Source: Chthoniobacteraceae bacterium
GTDB taxonomy: Bacteria; Verrucomicrobiota; Verrucomicrobiia; Chthoniobacterales; Chthoniobacteraceae
Length of the DNA: 35,956 nucleotides
Assembly (NCBI GenBank): GCA_947471505.1
Contig: CANIWM010000063.1
Location: 1-35,956, forward strand
Reading direction: 5' to 3'
The first letter of the stretch is position 1, and each line of letters starts with the position of its first letter. The position numbers were made by a program, and so were the translations under genes. Positions 1-8,700 of this stretch are shown in pieces. The notes under the pieces were generated by a model. The model worked only from the letters and a program-made list of their open reading frames with translations, was not told the DNA's origin and made no database searches.

Positions 1-145
1 CCTAAAAACGGCAGTTGACCCCGTTTTTGAGGCCGAAAAATAGGGTATTTTACTCTGGAAATTGCCAACTGCGGAGCAGTTGAAAATCACTCACCCGTCC
101 AAGGCTCATTTTTCTCTGAAAATCCGTTCAACTGCCGTTTTTAGG
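1..145. repeat. 145-bp element with perfect 18-bp terminal inverted repeats
   Basis: Bases 1-18 (CCTAAAAACGGCAGTTGA) are the exact reverse complement of bases 128-145. Inside lies a second perfect palindrome, CAACTGC-gga-GCAGTTG at 66-82, so the CAACTGC word recurs in nested form. No open reading frame inside resembles a protein. The layout fits a MITE-like or REP-like non-coding element. The left arm starts at the first base of the window, so the true outer boundary and any target-site duplication cannot be seen. Confidence 0.6.
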
Positions 146-240
146 ATCAACGCTCCCAGCCCTCCATCATCTCAGAGAGCGCCAAAAAGACCGACTCCAG
201 GGGAAAAGAGGCGTTCGATTCTCAAATCTATAGTCGGGAT
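146..240. other. Spacer between the inverted-repeat element and the 42-bp array
   Basis: This short non-coding stretch has no convincing gene. Its last bases (TAGTCGGGAT, about 231-240) resemble the end of the 42-bp unit that follows, suggesting a decayed outermost copy. Nothing else is recognisable. Confidence 0.4.
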
Positions 241-688
241 GGGTCACTGGAGACTCCCCTAAGTCAGCCCGAGAGTCGGGCTGGGTCACTGGAGACTCCC
301 CTAAGTCAGCCCGAGAGTCGGGCTGGGTCGCAGGAGACTTCCCCAAGTCAGCCCGAGAGTCGGGCTGGGTCGCAGGAGACTCCCCCAAGTCAGCCCGAGA
401 GTCGGGCTGGGTCACTGGAGACTCCCCCAAGTCAGCCCAAGAGTCGGGCTGGGTCACTGGAGACTCCCCCAAGTCAGCCCGAGAGTCGGGCTGGGTCACT
501 GGAGACTCCCCCAAGTCAGCCCAAGAGTCGGGCTGGGTCACTGGAGACTCCCCCAAGTCAGCCCAAGAGTCGGGCTGGGTCACTGGAGACTCCCCCAAGT
601 CAGCCCGAGAGTCGGGCTGAGTCGCAGGAGACTCCCCTAAGTCAGCCGCAGAGTGCGGCTGGGTTACAGGAGACTCCCCTAAGTCAGC
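241..688. repeat. Tandem array of 42-bp hairpin-bearing units
   Basis: Ten contiguous 42-bp units start at 241, 283, 325, 367, 409, 451, 493, 535, 577 and 619, and a partial eleventh ends near 688. Most units carry AGCCCGA-gag-TCGGGCT, a 7-bp stem with a 3-nt loop. Units 5, 7 and 8 read AGCCCAA in the left arm, which becomes a G-U pair if the minus strand is transcribed. Unit 10 carries AGCCGCA-gag-TGCGGCT, a fully compensated stem. A second short stem (GACT...AGTC) precedes each main hairpin. There are no unique spacers, so it is not a CRISPR array. It lies 3' of the minus-strand polysaccharide operon ending at 748. Because 42 is divisible by three, the minus strand reads open as a 14-residue repeat, but that frame starts only at TTG and has no other gene-like property. 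Confidence 0.9.
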
Positions 689-747
689 AACACTGGCCGG
701 GACGGCCCCACTACGGTTCGCTTCCTTCCGCTACCGCTCGTCCCTTT

Positions 748-1362
748 CTAAAACTCGCCCTCTGCCTCGATGACGTCACCGGGCTGGAGTTTGGGGTCTA
801 GTGCGGGGTTTGCCCGGATTGCTTTGCGGCTGTACTTGGCGACTTGGCCGCCACGGATGAGGCGGATGCCGTCGTCGGCATAGTCAGCGCCCCCCCCGGC
901 AGCGCTGAGGGCGGCGGTGAGGGTAAGGTTCTGGGTCCACGGTTGGCGGCTTGGGTTGCGGACAGCTCCCCCGACGATGACGAACCGCTGCTGCTGCATG
1001 GTGTTGATATTGATGTTGGCGACCGTGAAGAACTTCTGTTCGATGAGTTGCTTCTCAATGGCCATGGCGAGCTGGGAGGGGGTGAGCCCGGCAGCTTTGA
1101 CGCGGCCAATCATGGCTACGGTGACGGTGCCGTCTTCGACGGAGAGTTCTCCGGTGAATTCCTGTGTGTAGATCGCGGGCGGGCCGCTGAGACGGATCTG
1201 GATGACGTCGCCATTTTGAAGCACGGCGGATGCGCCGGAGTTCGTGGCGGAGTCCGGCATTTTCGTCAGCACTGGCGCCTCTTTTTTGCGAGTGAAAAAG
1301 CCCTGTGCGTCTGCGAAGGAGGGGATGATGAGGGCGAGGATGAGGATGAGAAGGAAGCGCAT
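748..1362 (-). CDS. Short Wza-like polysaccharide export protein (Poly_export + SLBB)
   Basis: This 204-residue protein probably takes part in moving exopolysaccharide across the outer membrane. A signal peptide covers about residues 1-19 (hydrophobic LLILILALIIPSF, then ADAQG) and has no lipobox cysteine. Residues ~47-112 match the polysaccharide export domain pattern (NGDVIQIRLSG, then a glycine and V-A-G-L-T segment). Residues ~120-200 look like one SLBB domain (VIVGGAVRNPS, LTAALSAAGGG, QPGDVIEAEGEF). It is much shorter than enterobacterial Wza (about 380 residues), with one SLBB domain and no C-terminal membrane helix, so it may not form the whole channel alone. The ATG lies 5 bp beyond the stop of the upstream kinase gene, so the two are almost certainly cotranscribed and probably translationally coupled. 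The family call is firm; the exact polymer is unknown. Confidence 0.9.
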   Translation of the reverse strand: MRFLLILILALIIPSFADAQGFFTRKKEAPVLTKMPDSATNSGASAVLQNGDVIQIRLSGPPAIYTQEFTGELSVEDGTVTVAMIGRVKAAGLTPSQLAMAIEKQLIEQKFFTVANININTMQQQRFVIVGGAVRNPSRQPWTQNLTLTAALSAAGGGADYADDGIRLIRGGQVAKYSRKAIRANPALDPKLQPGDVIEAEGEF

Positions 1363-1367
1363 GGTGT

Positions 1368-3503
1368 TTAGTAGTCTTCGTTGTTGTTTTCGTGGGCTTT
1401 GCCGGTGGCGAGGGGGGCTTCGGCGCGGTTCTTCGAGCCGTAATACTCGGAGTAGTTGGAGTAGTAGGCGTAGGCGTCGTCGTTTTTGGTATCGACGTTG
1501 TTGAGCACGACGCCACGGATGTTGCCGCCGACGCGGTTGACGCCCTGTTTGACGCGCTGGAGCATCGCACGCGGGAAGCGGCGATGCTGGACGACCATGA
1601 TGGTGTTTTCGATCCAGCTCGCGAGGTTCGAGGCATCGGACACACCGAGAATCGGCGGGGAGTCGAAGAAGACGACATCGTATTGGCCGCGAACTTGGTT
1701 GATGAGCTCGATCATCTTCTGGCTGTTCAAAATGCCGGCGTCGTCGTGTGGGAGCTTGCCGCTGGCGATGAACTTGAGGGTGTCGAGCTTGGTAGGCGTG
1801 ACGATTTGCTCCAGCGTTGCGCGCCCGAGGAGGTAGTCGGCGAGGCCAAATGCGTTATCCACCCCGAAGAACCGGTGCTGGGATGGGCGGCGCAAGTCGG
1901 CGTCCACGACGAGGACGTTGGCCCCATTCTTGGCGTAGGTGAAAGCGAGGTTGTTGAGGGTGGTGGATTTACCTTCGCCGGGGCCGCCGGAGACGAGGGT
2001 GAAGGTGTTGGAGTCGCGGTCGGCTCCGCCGAGTTCGAGGTTCGCCTTGAGGATGCGGTAGATTTCCGCGTGCTGTCCGTCGCGACGTTGGTTGATGAGG
2101 ACGGAGATGTCCTTGGGGATGACGGCGAGGACGGGGAGCTGGAGGTAACGCTCGATGTCTTCAATGGTCTTCACGCTGGTGTCGAGGTATTCGATGAAGA
2201 ACGCGAGGGCGATGCCGAGGACGGTGCCGATGACGAGCGAAAGACTGATCCATTTGAGGATGCTCGGCTTGGATGGGCCACCGGGAGTCGCTTCTGCTTT
2301 TTCGCGGATCACGACGGGGTTAAAGGTCACTTGCGAGTCAATACGAGCAGCGGTGAACCGCTGGTCGAGAATCTGCATCATGCCCTTGGACATGAGGTAG
2401 TTGCTCTTTTTCTCCACGTAAGGCTTGAGCATCTCTTTCTCTTCGCCGTGCTCTTTTTTGGCCTTGGTAAGCTTTTCGTTGAAGGTCTTGAGAGTGTCTT
2501 CTTGAATCTGGAGATTGGTCGCGAGTGCGCGGCGCATTCCGTCGAGCTGGTCTGCGAGAATCTTGGCGTAGGTCTCGCGCTGGCTGCGGATGCCCCGGAC
2601 GATTGGGTGATTTTCGCCGATGCCCGACGCCATGATTTTCGCCTCTTCGACGCCCGCCTCTAGGAAAAGCGGGAGCTTTGCGGTGATCGTCGGGTCGTCA
2701 ATGTTGAGGATGCGGAGGGCTTCCATGAGTTGCTCGGGCTTGAGTTCGTCGATGCGCTTGAGCTGGCTGTGTAGCATGTCCACTTTAGCCTGCTGCTCAC
2801 CCACTTGGTTCTCGACCATGCTGACTTCTTTGTCTTTTCCAAGGGTGATGAGGACGTTCGAGTTCTCAGGATCGGGGTCCACGATGCTGCGCTCTTGGCG
2901 GAGGACGGAGCATTCTTGGTTCAGCGCGGCGACCTTTGTTTTTTGTTCTTCGAGCTCCTGTTTGATTTCACCGAGGCCGGTCTTCACGCTGGATTGCTGC
3001 TCTTCGATACGGGAGGCTTTGTAAACGCTGGCGATAGTGTTCGCGATGTCTTTGGCCAGCTCGCGGTCGGCGTTGTAGATGCCGATTTCGATGAGGGAGG
3101 TGTTGCGCTTTTCCTGCACTTCCATGTCGCCGACCAGGAGGTTCGCAATGGCACTCTTGGGCCATTTCACCCCGGCTGGAGAGAGCTTGTCTATGAGGTT
3201 CAATTGGTCGATGACCTTATAGAGGATTTCGTTCTTCTGGAGCACCTGAAACTGGGTGGTGATGAACTGTGGATCATACGAGCGCATCGTGGATGACGAG
3301 GCTCCCAGTGGGTCAATGGCGCGGTTGGAGTCCGGTTTGATTTCCAGCGTCACTTTCGAGAGGTATTTCTTCGGTAGAAAGATGACATACACCGTGGTGG
3401 TGATGACCACGAGGAAGAAGGTAAGCAGGATGAGACCGATGCGCATCTTGATGACGCGCCAGTAGTCCAGAAAGTGTAGTTTTACCTCGTTTTGATCGTT
3501 CAT
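1368..3503 (-). CDS. Wzc-like polysaccharide chain-length determinant and BY-type tyrosine kinase
   Basis: This 711-residue inner-membrane protein couples a Wzz-type chain-length domain to a cytoplasmic bacterial tyrosine kinase, as in proteobacterial Wzc. An N-terminal Wzz segment has a first membrane helix at ~21-43. A long periplasmic coiled-coil region spans ~150-380, and a second helix lies at ~413-437. The kinase domain carries Walker A (GGPGEGKST, K512), Walker A' (VLVVDADLRR, around D534/D536) and Walker B (VVFFDSPP, D614). The C-terminus holds a tyrosine cluster (YAYYSNYSEYY, ~677-688), the usual autophosphorylation site. By family knowledge, cycles of autophosphorylation control polymer length and export. 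No cognate phosphatase or Wzy polymerase is in the window. The gene sits between the beta-barrel gene (105-bp gap) and the export gene (5-bp gap). Start is the ATG at 3503. Confidence 0.95.
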   Translation of the reverse strand: MNDQNEVKLHFLDYWRVIKMRIGLILLTFFLVVITTTVYVIFLPKKYLSKVTLEIKPDSNRAIDPLGASSSTMRSYDPQFITTQFQVLQKNEILYKVIDQLNLIDKLSPAGVKWPKSAIANLLVGDMEVQEKRNTSLIEIGIYNADRELAKDIANTIASVYKASRIEEQQSSVKTGLGEIKQELEEQKTKVAALNQECSVLRQERSIVDPDPENSNVLITLGKDKEVSMVENQVGEQQAKVDMLHSQLKRIDELKPEQLMEALRILNIDDPTITAKLPLFLEAGVEEAKIMASGIGENHPIVRGIRSQRETYAKILADQLDGMRRALATNLQIQEDTLKTFNEKLTKAKKEHGEEKEMLKPYVEKKSNYLMSKGMMQILDQRFTAARIDSQVTFNPVVIREKAEATPGGPSKPSILKWISLSLVIGTVLGIALAFFIEYLDTSVKTIEDIERYLQLPVLAVIPKDISVLINQRRDGQHAEIYRILKANLELGGADRDSNTFTLVSGGPGEGKSTTLNNLAFTYAKNGANVLVVDADLRRPSQHRFFGVDNAFGLADYLLGRATLEQIVTPTKLDTLKFIASGKLPHDDAGILNSQKMIELINQVRGQYDVVFFDSPPILGVSDASNLASWIENTIMVVQHRRFPRAMLQRVKQGVNRVGGNIRGVVLNNVDTKNDDAYAYYSNYSEYYGSKNRAEAPLATGKAHENNNEDY

Positions 3504-3558
3504 ATAAGGGTTGGCTGGTTGTTGGCTGAAAGTGTGGGAAGAAAGCAGGCTATGCGGC

Positions 3559-3586
3559 GCTCCGCAATCGTGGAGCGGGTTTTTTT
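3559..3586 (+). terminator. Possible plus-oriented hairpin with T-run
   Basis: GCTCC (3559-3563) pairs with GGAGC (3572-3576) and is followed by GGG and a run of seven T residues. On the plus strand this resembles a weak intrinsic terminator, yet it lies in the gap between two minus-strand operon genes and no plus-strand gene precedes it. On the minus strand it lacks a T-run. It could stop antisense transcription, or it may be incidental. Confidence 0.3.
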
Positions 3587-3608
3587 GACATCGGGCCGTG
3601 GGAATCGT

Positions 3609-5465
3609 TCAAAACTCATATTCGCCTGTGAAAAACACTCGGTTTTTGTAGTAATCGGTGAGCCCCAGACTGGTGGAACTATTGGAGTAACTGTAGCTGG
3701 CTCCAAGCTTCACCTTCCGAGAGTAGAAGTATCGTAAATTGAGGGAGCCATCGACGACTTCCTGGGAACTTCCCGCACCCGACGATCCCACTGCCTTCGT
3801 CTCGTATGTCACCCTCGTGATGGCCGCCCCGGCAGTGAGTTTTGGGCTGAATAGGTGCTGAAAATTGAGTGAGTTGCGGAAAACGAGCTGCTGAGCGCCA
3901 GGGAGGGACGATTCCTCGAAGCCGTAGCGAGAGGAGAAAGTGTAAGAATCTCGTCGAGTCGGCTGGTAAGCTAGAGATAGTTCACCGTACGGGGAGCTGG
4001 ATTCCGTCCCAGTGGGCTGGAAGGTGCGGATGGCCTCTCCCAAGCGCGTCGTCACGCGCAACCGCCGGGTCAAATCCCAGTCTGCCCCGGCAAGCAGGGA
4101 AATCGTCGCATTCCCATTATCGCTGTCCAAGTACTTGGTCGTTGAATGGCGCAACTCGGTCACATAGGTCAGTCTTGGAGACCACAGATAGCGGAATTCG
4201 TTGCCGATGCCATAGGACATGAAGCTCCCCAAGCCGGAAGCTCCTGAGCCTTGTGCTTGCTCTTGAAAGCGGACATCGGCGGTGAGACTCGTCACCGTAC
4301 TAAAATGACGGCTCCATCGGTAAGATATGTCGGTTTTTGACGACGCCAAAGAGGAGGCGACCGAACCAGAAGAATCCGCGGCGGCATTGATTCGATTATA
4401 GTCCGGCTGCGTCGAATGCGAGCCGCTCAGCGCTGTAGAAAGCTGCAAACGTGAGGAAACCCGTCGGATGTATAACAGCGACAGACTCCCTTCATACTCA
4501 AGAGGGTCCGTGTCGCGATTCCAGTAATAGTCCACGCCCGCCCGTGCATCCATCGTGAATGCCTTCTTCCCTTTCGCCCATTGCGCTTGGTAGGCGGCAT
4601 CCAACGAAGTAATTACGCTCGATTCTCGCAAACGGTCAGGGATGCCAGGGAACGTCTGCACGAATTCCCGCTCGGGCTGGAAGGGGCGGATGATGACCTT
4701 CTGTGTTTCAGTCCGAAACGTCGGGATAAAGCTCCCGTTGATTTGCCCAGGCCGATAACCCGAAAACACCTGACGCGACACCGTTTGCGAAATCTCTGGC
4801 TGGGCCGGAATCACCTGCCGAAACACCACATCATCCGTCCCTCCACCATCCGTCGGCGCTTGCTGCGTATTATCGTCGAAGCCCATTCCCGCGGTGAAGC
4901 TCCACTTCTCCCGAGGCTTTGCCAGGCGACCCGACCCAGTCGTCAGGGAGACGCCACCACTTCCATAAAAGCCGGAAGTGCTAAAGGTAGTCGGCGAATC
5001 CAGCACACGCGGCCCGCTAGTGTCCGAGGGCGTCCCAGTAGTTTCCGGCTGCCCGGTCGTGTCCTGTGGCGTGCCGAAGAGCGAACTCGCACCGGTTCCT
5101 TGCCGGTTAAAAAACGACCGCTCCTTTTTCTCCTCCGGCGTGCTCGTGGGCAAAGCAAACGGCGACGCCTTGGGCAAGGTTCCTAGGCCGGGGAGGACAC
5201 CTTCCGCCGTAGTCCCCTGCCCTGTTGTCGTGGGCACATTCCCTACCGTCGGGAGCGCCGGACGGACCGGGGCTTTCTCCTCTGCCGCTACGGGGGCCAA
5301 AGGGGCCGCCGGGGCGCTCGTGCCGCCCGCCGTCCCGGAAGTCGTCCCACCTTGCTGCGCGTACAACAAGTGCGCCCATGAGGTCGCCGCCAGCACAATG
5401 CCGACGATGGACCGCCGGATGGGCGTCTTTAGGTATTTGGGTCTTCCGTTTTGCAAAAGGGGCAT
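3609..5465 (-). CDS. Outer-membrane beta-barrel protein of the exopolysaccharide operon
   Basis: This 618-residue protein (from the ATG at 5465) is probably an outer-membrane beta-barrel working with the downstream kinase and export protein. A TTG ten codons upstream would give 628 residues but has no ribosome site in front. Residues ~10-37 form a signal peptide (basic start, hydrophobic IVGIVLAATSWAHLLYAQ). A low-complexity Ala/Gly/Pro/Thr linker follows to ~170. The remainder alternates polar and hydrophobic residues with many aromatic strand ends (for example YQPTRRDSYTFSSRYGFEES) and finishes in an aromatic-rich strand ending GEYEF; a C-terminal Phe is typical of barrels inserted by the BAM complex. 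It is first in the three-gene minus-strand operon. I cannot assign a named family beyond outer-membrane beta-barrel, and the specific role in export is inferred from context. Confidence 0.8.
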   Translation of the reverse strand: MPLLQNGRPKYLKTPIRRSIVGIVLAATSWAHLLYAQQGGTTSGTAGGTSAPAAPLAPVAAEEKAPVRPALPTVGNVPTTTGQGTTAEGVLPGLGTLPKASPFALPTSTPEEKKERSFFNRQGTGASSLFGTPQDTTGQPETTGTPSDTSGPRVLDSPTTFSTSGFYGSGGVSLTTGSGRLAKPREKWSFTAGMGFDDNTQQAPTDGGGTDDVVFRQVIPAQPEISQTVSRQVFSGYRPGQINGSFIPTFRTETQKVIIRPFQPEREFVQTFPGIPDRLRESSVITSLDAAYQAQWAKGKKAFTMDARAGVDYYWNRDTDPLEYEGSLSLLYIRRVSSRLQLSTALSGSHSTQPDYNRINAAADSSGSVASSLASSKTDISYRWSRHFSTVTSLTADVRFQEQAQGSGASGLGSFMSYGIGNEFRYLWSPRLTYVTELRHSTTKYLDSDNGNATISLLAGADWDLTRRLRVTTRLGEAIRTFQPTGTESSSPYGELSLAYQPTRRDSYTFSSRYGFEESSLPGAQQLVFRNSLNFQHLFSPKLTAGAAITRVTYETKAVGSSGAGSSQEVVDGSLNLRYFYSRKVKLGASYSYSNSSTSLGLTDYYKNRVFFTGEYEF

Positions 5466-5587
5466 GGGCTTAGCGGATGACTCCCTGCGTGGCAAGGAAC
5501 AGTCTGAGTTGTTTAAAATTGAGGTTCATCGGGGCGCACCTCAGACCGCCTCTGCCGGGATTCCGTTCGATTTTTTTATCGGGAATC

Positions 5588-5604
5588 TTTTCCACGAAGG
5601 AAAA
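5588..5604 (-). terminator. Possible hairpin just downstream of tRNA-Gly
   Basis: TTTTCC (5588-5593) and GGAAAA (5599-5604) form a 6-bp stem around a 5-nt loop immediately 3' of the tRNA on its strand. There is no T-run after it in that direction, so it may be a processing or weak termination structure. Confidence 0.25.
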
Positions 5605-5607
5605 GGG

Positions 5608-5678
5608 AGCGGGTAGAGGGAATCGAACCCTCCTGGCCAGTTTGGAAGACTGGAACTTTACCACTAAGCTATACCCGC
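5608..5678 (-). tRNA. tRNA-Gly(TCC)
   Basis: The minus strand folds as a tRNA. Acceptor arms GCGGGTA and TACCCGC pair perfectly. The D arm contains AGCTTAGTGGTAAAGTT. The anticodon stem CCAGT/ACTGG encloses the loop CTTCCAA, giving anticodon TCC (reads GGA). The T arm carries the GTTCGATTC loop. The 3' CCA is not encoded: the genome reads TCCC after the acceptor stem. It stands alone between the giant Calx-beta gene and the polysaccharide operon, on the same strand as both. Confidence 0.96.
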
Positions 5679-5696
5679 AATGGAAAGAGTGCATGG

Positions 5697-5726
5697 ATAA
5701 TTGCGGACTCCCTCGGTTTCCTTCAA
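5697..5726 (-). promoter_or_regulatory. Possible sigma-70-like promoter for tRNA-Gly
   Basis: Reading the minus strand, TTGAAG (5726-5721) and AATTAT (5702-5697) are 18 bp apart, placing a start about a dozen bases before the tRNA. The matches to consensus are partial, so this is tentative. Confidence 0.25.
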
Positions 5727-5743
5727 GTTCAAAATCACACTTT

Positions 5744-8700
5744 TTATACTTCGTTAATAAATACGTTCGTTCCGTCGGCGATTTCTTTCAATTCGTCCGC
5801 CCCAAAGATGACTTTCACCCCTGCGACTTTCACTGTTCCCACAGCCTGCGCGACAATGCCCGCAGTATTGTTCCCAGCGAGAGCGTTCAGGATCGTCACG
5901 CTTGCGATGCGGGAAATCAACTTCGCGCTATTGGTGATGCCCGTTTGTGGCACAACGTCGTTCGAGGTTCCGAAGCTATCATCGCCACCGTCATCGACGC
6001 CAGCGACGATACTGCTCGCGCTGAACGTGCCCACCGTCACCTTTCCGATTTGCGCGTCCCCATTGCGTAAAGTGCCACGCGCCGTCGTGAAGGTGCCGCC
6101 CGTCTCGTCGGGACCGTAACCCGCGAGAATCTCGGCAAACCGCATCGTGCCGATGTTGACTTTCCCGATATTCCCGCCTGCGGAAATAACCACTGCCCGG
6201 ACGCCGCCGGCAACGTCCGCGCCTTCGACGGAGCCTTTCACCGTCAGCGATCCGATCGACTGCGCCGAGAAAATCGAGGCGCTCCCGAGATGCTCCCCAC
6301 CGGTTCCCGTTGCCGCTTTGATGTCGCCAGTAACGAGTATTTTCCCGATGTCTCCCGCAGCAATAGAGCCTGCGCGGTTAATGGATGAACCGGCTTCGCT
6401 CGGATCCGTGGTCCCCAGCAAATTTTCAATCGTAAGGTTCCCGATACGGCCGGTGATCTGCACCCGGCCCGCCATACTGGAGGTGGATCCTTGAATGGTG
6501 CCCGCGCTGAATGACTTCACCCCGCCAAAAACGCCTATGCGCCCGGAGCTCTCGCCTTCACCGCCAATGATGTCGCCCACGGCTATCTTGCCTACATTTC
6601 GGTTCGCGAAAATCATGCCGGAGTTCGAGCCACTCCCGCCCTGAATATCGCCGTTCATATTGACGGACCCGATTCCAGAAAATGAAACGATAGCGCCGCT
6701 GCCGACTTGCGCTAAAATCTGGGACGCAGCCAACTCCGAGTCCGGCCCAGCGTCACCGCCAATAAGATTGGCCCGGATTTCCGGCACTCCTCTGCGCCCC
6801 GCTTTGCCAAACTGCACCTTACCTATCGAGCTTCCGATCACCTGCCCGGAGCCGATGCCCTCGCCGCCCGAGACATCGCCCAGCGCGGTAAAGGATCCGA
6901 TCGTCCTAGAAGCTTGGATTTTCCCGGTATCCAGGCCTGTTCCGCCGACGATTCCGCCGACGGTGATCGCTCCAATTTTAGAGTTCGACGAAATGTAACC
7001 TGCGTTTTCAGTCGCGCCGCCTACCAACTGCCCCTCGATAGTGATCTTCCCGATGGCTCCCAACCCGGTCAAGAAGCCCGTCGCGAGGTTCACGGAACTG
7101 CCCACCGCAAAGATCGTCCCCTCGACATCTCCATGGACTAGAATCGAGCCGACACTGCCGAAGAACACTGTCTGCAACGCGCCGTCGCCACTTCGATCGA
7201 TGACCCCGAGCGATCCCACTTCGAGCTTGCTGATGCTCTTGGGCGTCAGCGTACTTCCGGCCTGAATCCGCCCGAGATCGCCGTCAATTTTCACCGTGCC
7301 GAGATACACACCCTGCTGGAGCGACGCGAAGCCCGATTGTGCCGCGATCACCTCCCCGACGTTTACCTGGCCATCCGTCGGCCGATCATAGCCCGCCTGC
7401 GGCTTGCGGCTGACGGTCACATTTGCGCCTTCAAACTCGCGGCCCGTTCCGAGGAAATTGATCGAGGAAATGGACTGCCCGCCCACACTGCCAGCGGCGG
7501 CAAGCGTGACGATCCCACGCGAAGTGAGGACGCCAAACTGGTTCGGCGCGAACAGCGCGCCTTTTGAAACCTTGATGTTCACCAAGTCGCCGTCCTCATC
7601 GATAAACTCAAACTCCCGCCCACTGATGATGCGCTGGTCGTCGTTGTAAATAATCGCCTGCGCGCTCGACCCGCCGGGGATAAACTCAAACCCGGAAGGC
7701 AACCCGCTGAGGTCCAAATGGAACGTCTCGCTCGCCTCGAAAGTCGAATCCTGCCGAGTAGCCACGGTGATCGTCCCCGTCTTTGCCGCAGCGGCGTCAA
7801 TCGAGAAGTCCTTATCCGTCGCCCCCGTGATGTCCGCAGTATCCGCGCTGCCGCTCCGAGTGCTGCCTTTGAACGCCAGCGTCCCCGCGCCGAGCGACGT
7901 CAACTCCACCGTGAAGACCGCATTGCCACCTTCCACGCTCGATGTGTCTTTCAGCGATACGCCAATCGTGGAATCCGCTCCGTCGAGGATCGTTCCCACG
8001 GCGCTTCGCGTCACGATTTCCGCGCCGCCGGTCGCGCCGGAGATGTTCACCGTCAGCGTCTCGTTGCCTTCCTTCCACTTGTCGCCAATCACCTTGACGT
8101 GGATCAACTGAGTCGAGGCCGAGCCCGGTGTAAATGTCAGCACCCCCTGCGTCGCGATGTAATCCTGAAGAACGCCGCTCGATGAAGCGGTGCCGTTCGC
8201 CGACTCGAAGTTCACCGTCACATTTTCCGTGATTTGGCCCGTCAGCGTCACCGTGAATACGAGGTCTGCATTCGCGTCGCCCACGTTGCCTTCATCAATA
8301 TCGCCGCCCGAAATCGTCAACAACGGCCCTGGGTCGTCGTTCACAATTGTTCCATTCACCACCGCCGTCTCCGACGCTCCGAAGATGCCATTCACCGGCG
8401 CACTCAGCGCCAGCGTAAATGCGTCTGCCCCTTCGCGAATCATGTCGCCCTTTACCTTGATGACGATCGTCGCCTGTGTCTCGCCCGCGAGAATGGTCAC
8501 ATCACCCTCCTGCGCATCGAAGTCCGTCGCATCCGCAGTTCCGTTCTTCGTCTTAAAGTGGAACGAAACCGGGAAGCTCGTCGCCGCTGGAATCGTCGCC
8601 ACAAACGTCATGTCCGAAAGCGCCGCATTACCCTCCGGTTGGCTTACCGCCGCGACCGTGATGAGCGAGTCTTCGTTCCGGATTTTCCCGATGGCATCAA

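Noticed and set aside
167-598. 143-codon minus-strand frame encoding 14-residue repeats over the 42-bp array
   Set aside because: It is open only because 42 is divisible by three; it starts at TTG, has no ribosome site, and the variation preserves hairpin pairing, not amino acids.
241-688. CRISPR array
   Set aside because: Units are contiguous and nearly identical, with no unique spacers and no cas genes.
1392-2663. 423-codon plus-strand frame opposite the kinase gene
   Set aside because: It is the antisense shadow of a gene with intact Walker motifs and has a Val/Asp/Glu-biased, non-protein-like composition.
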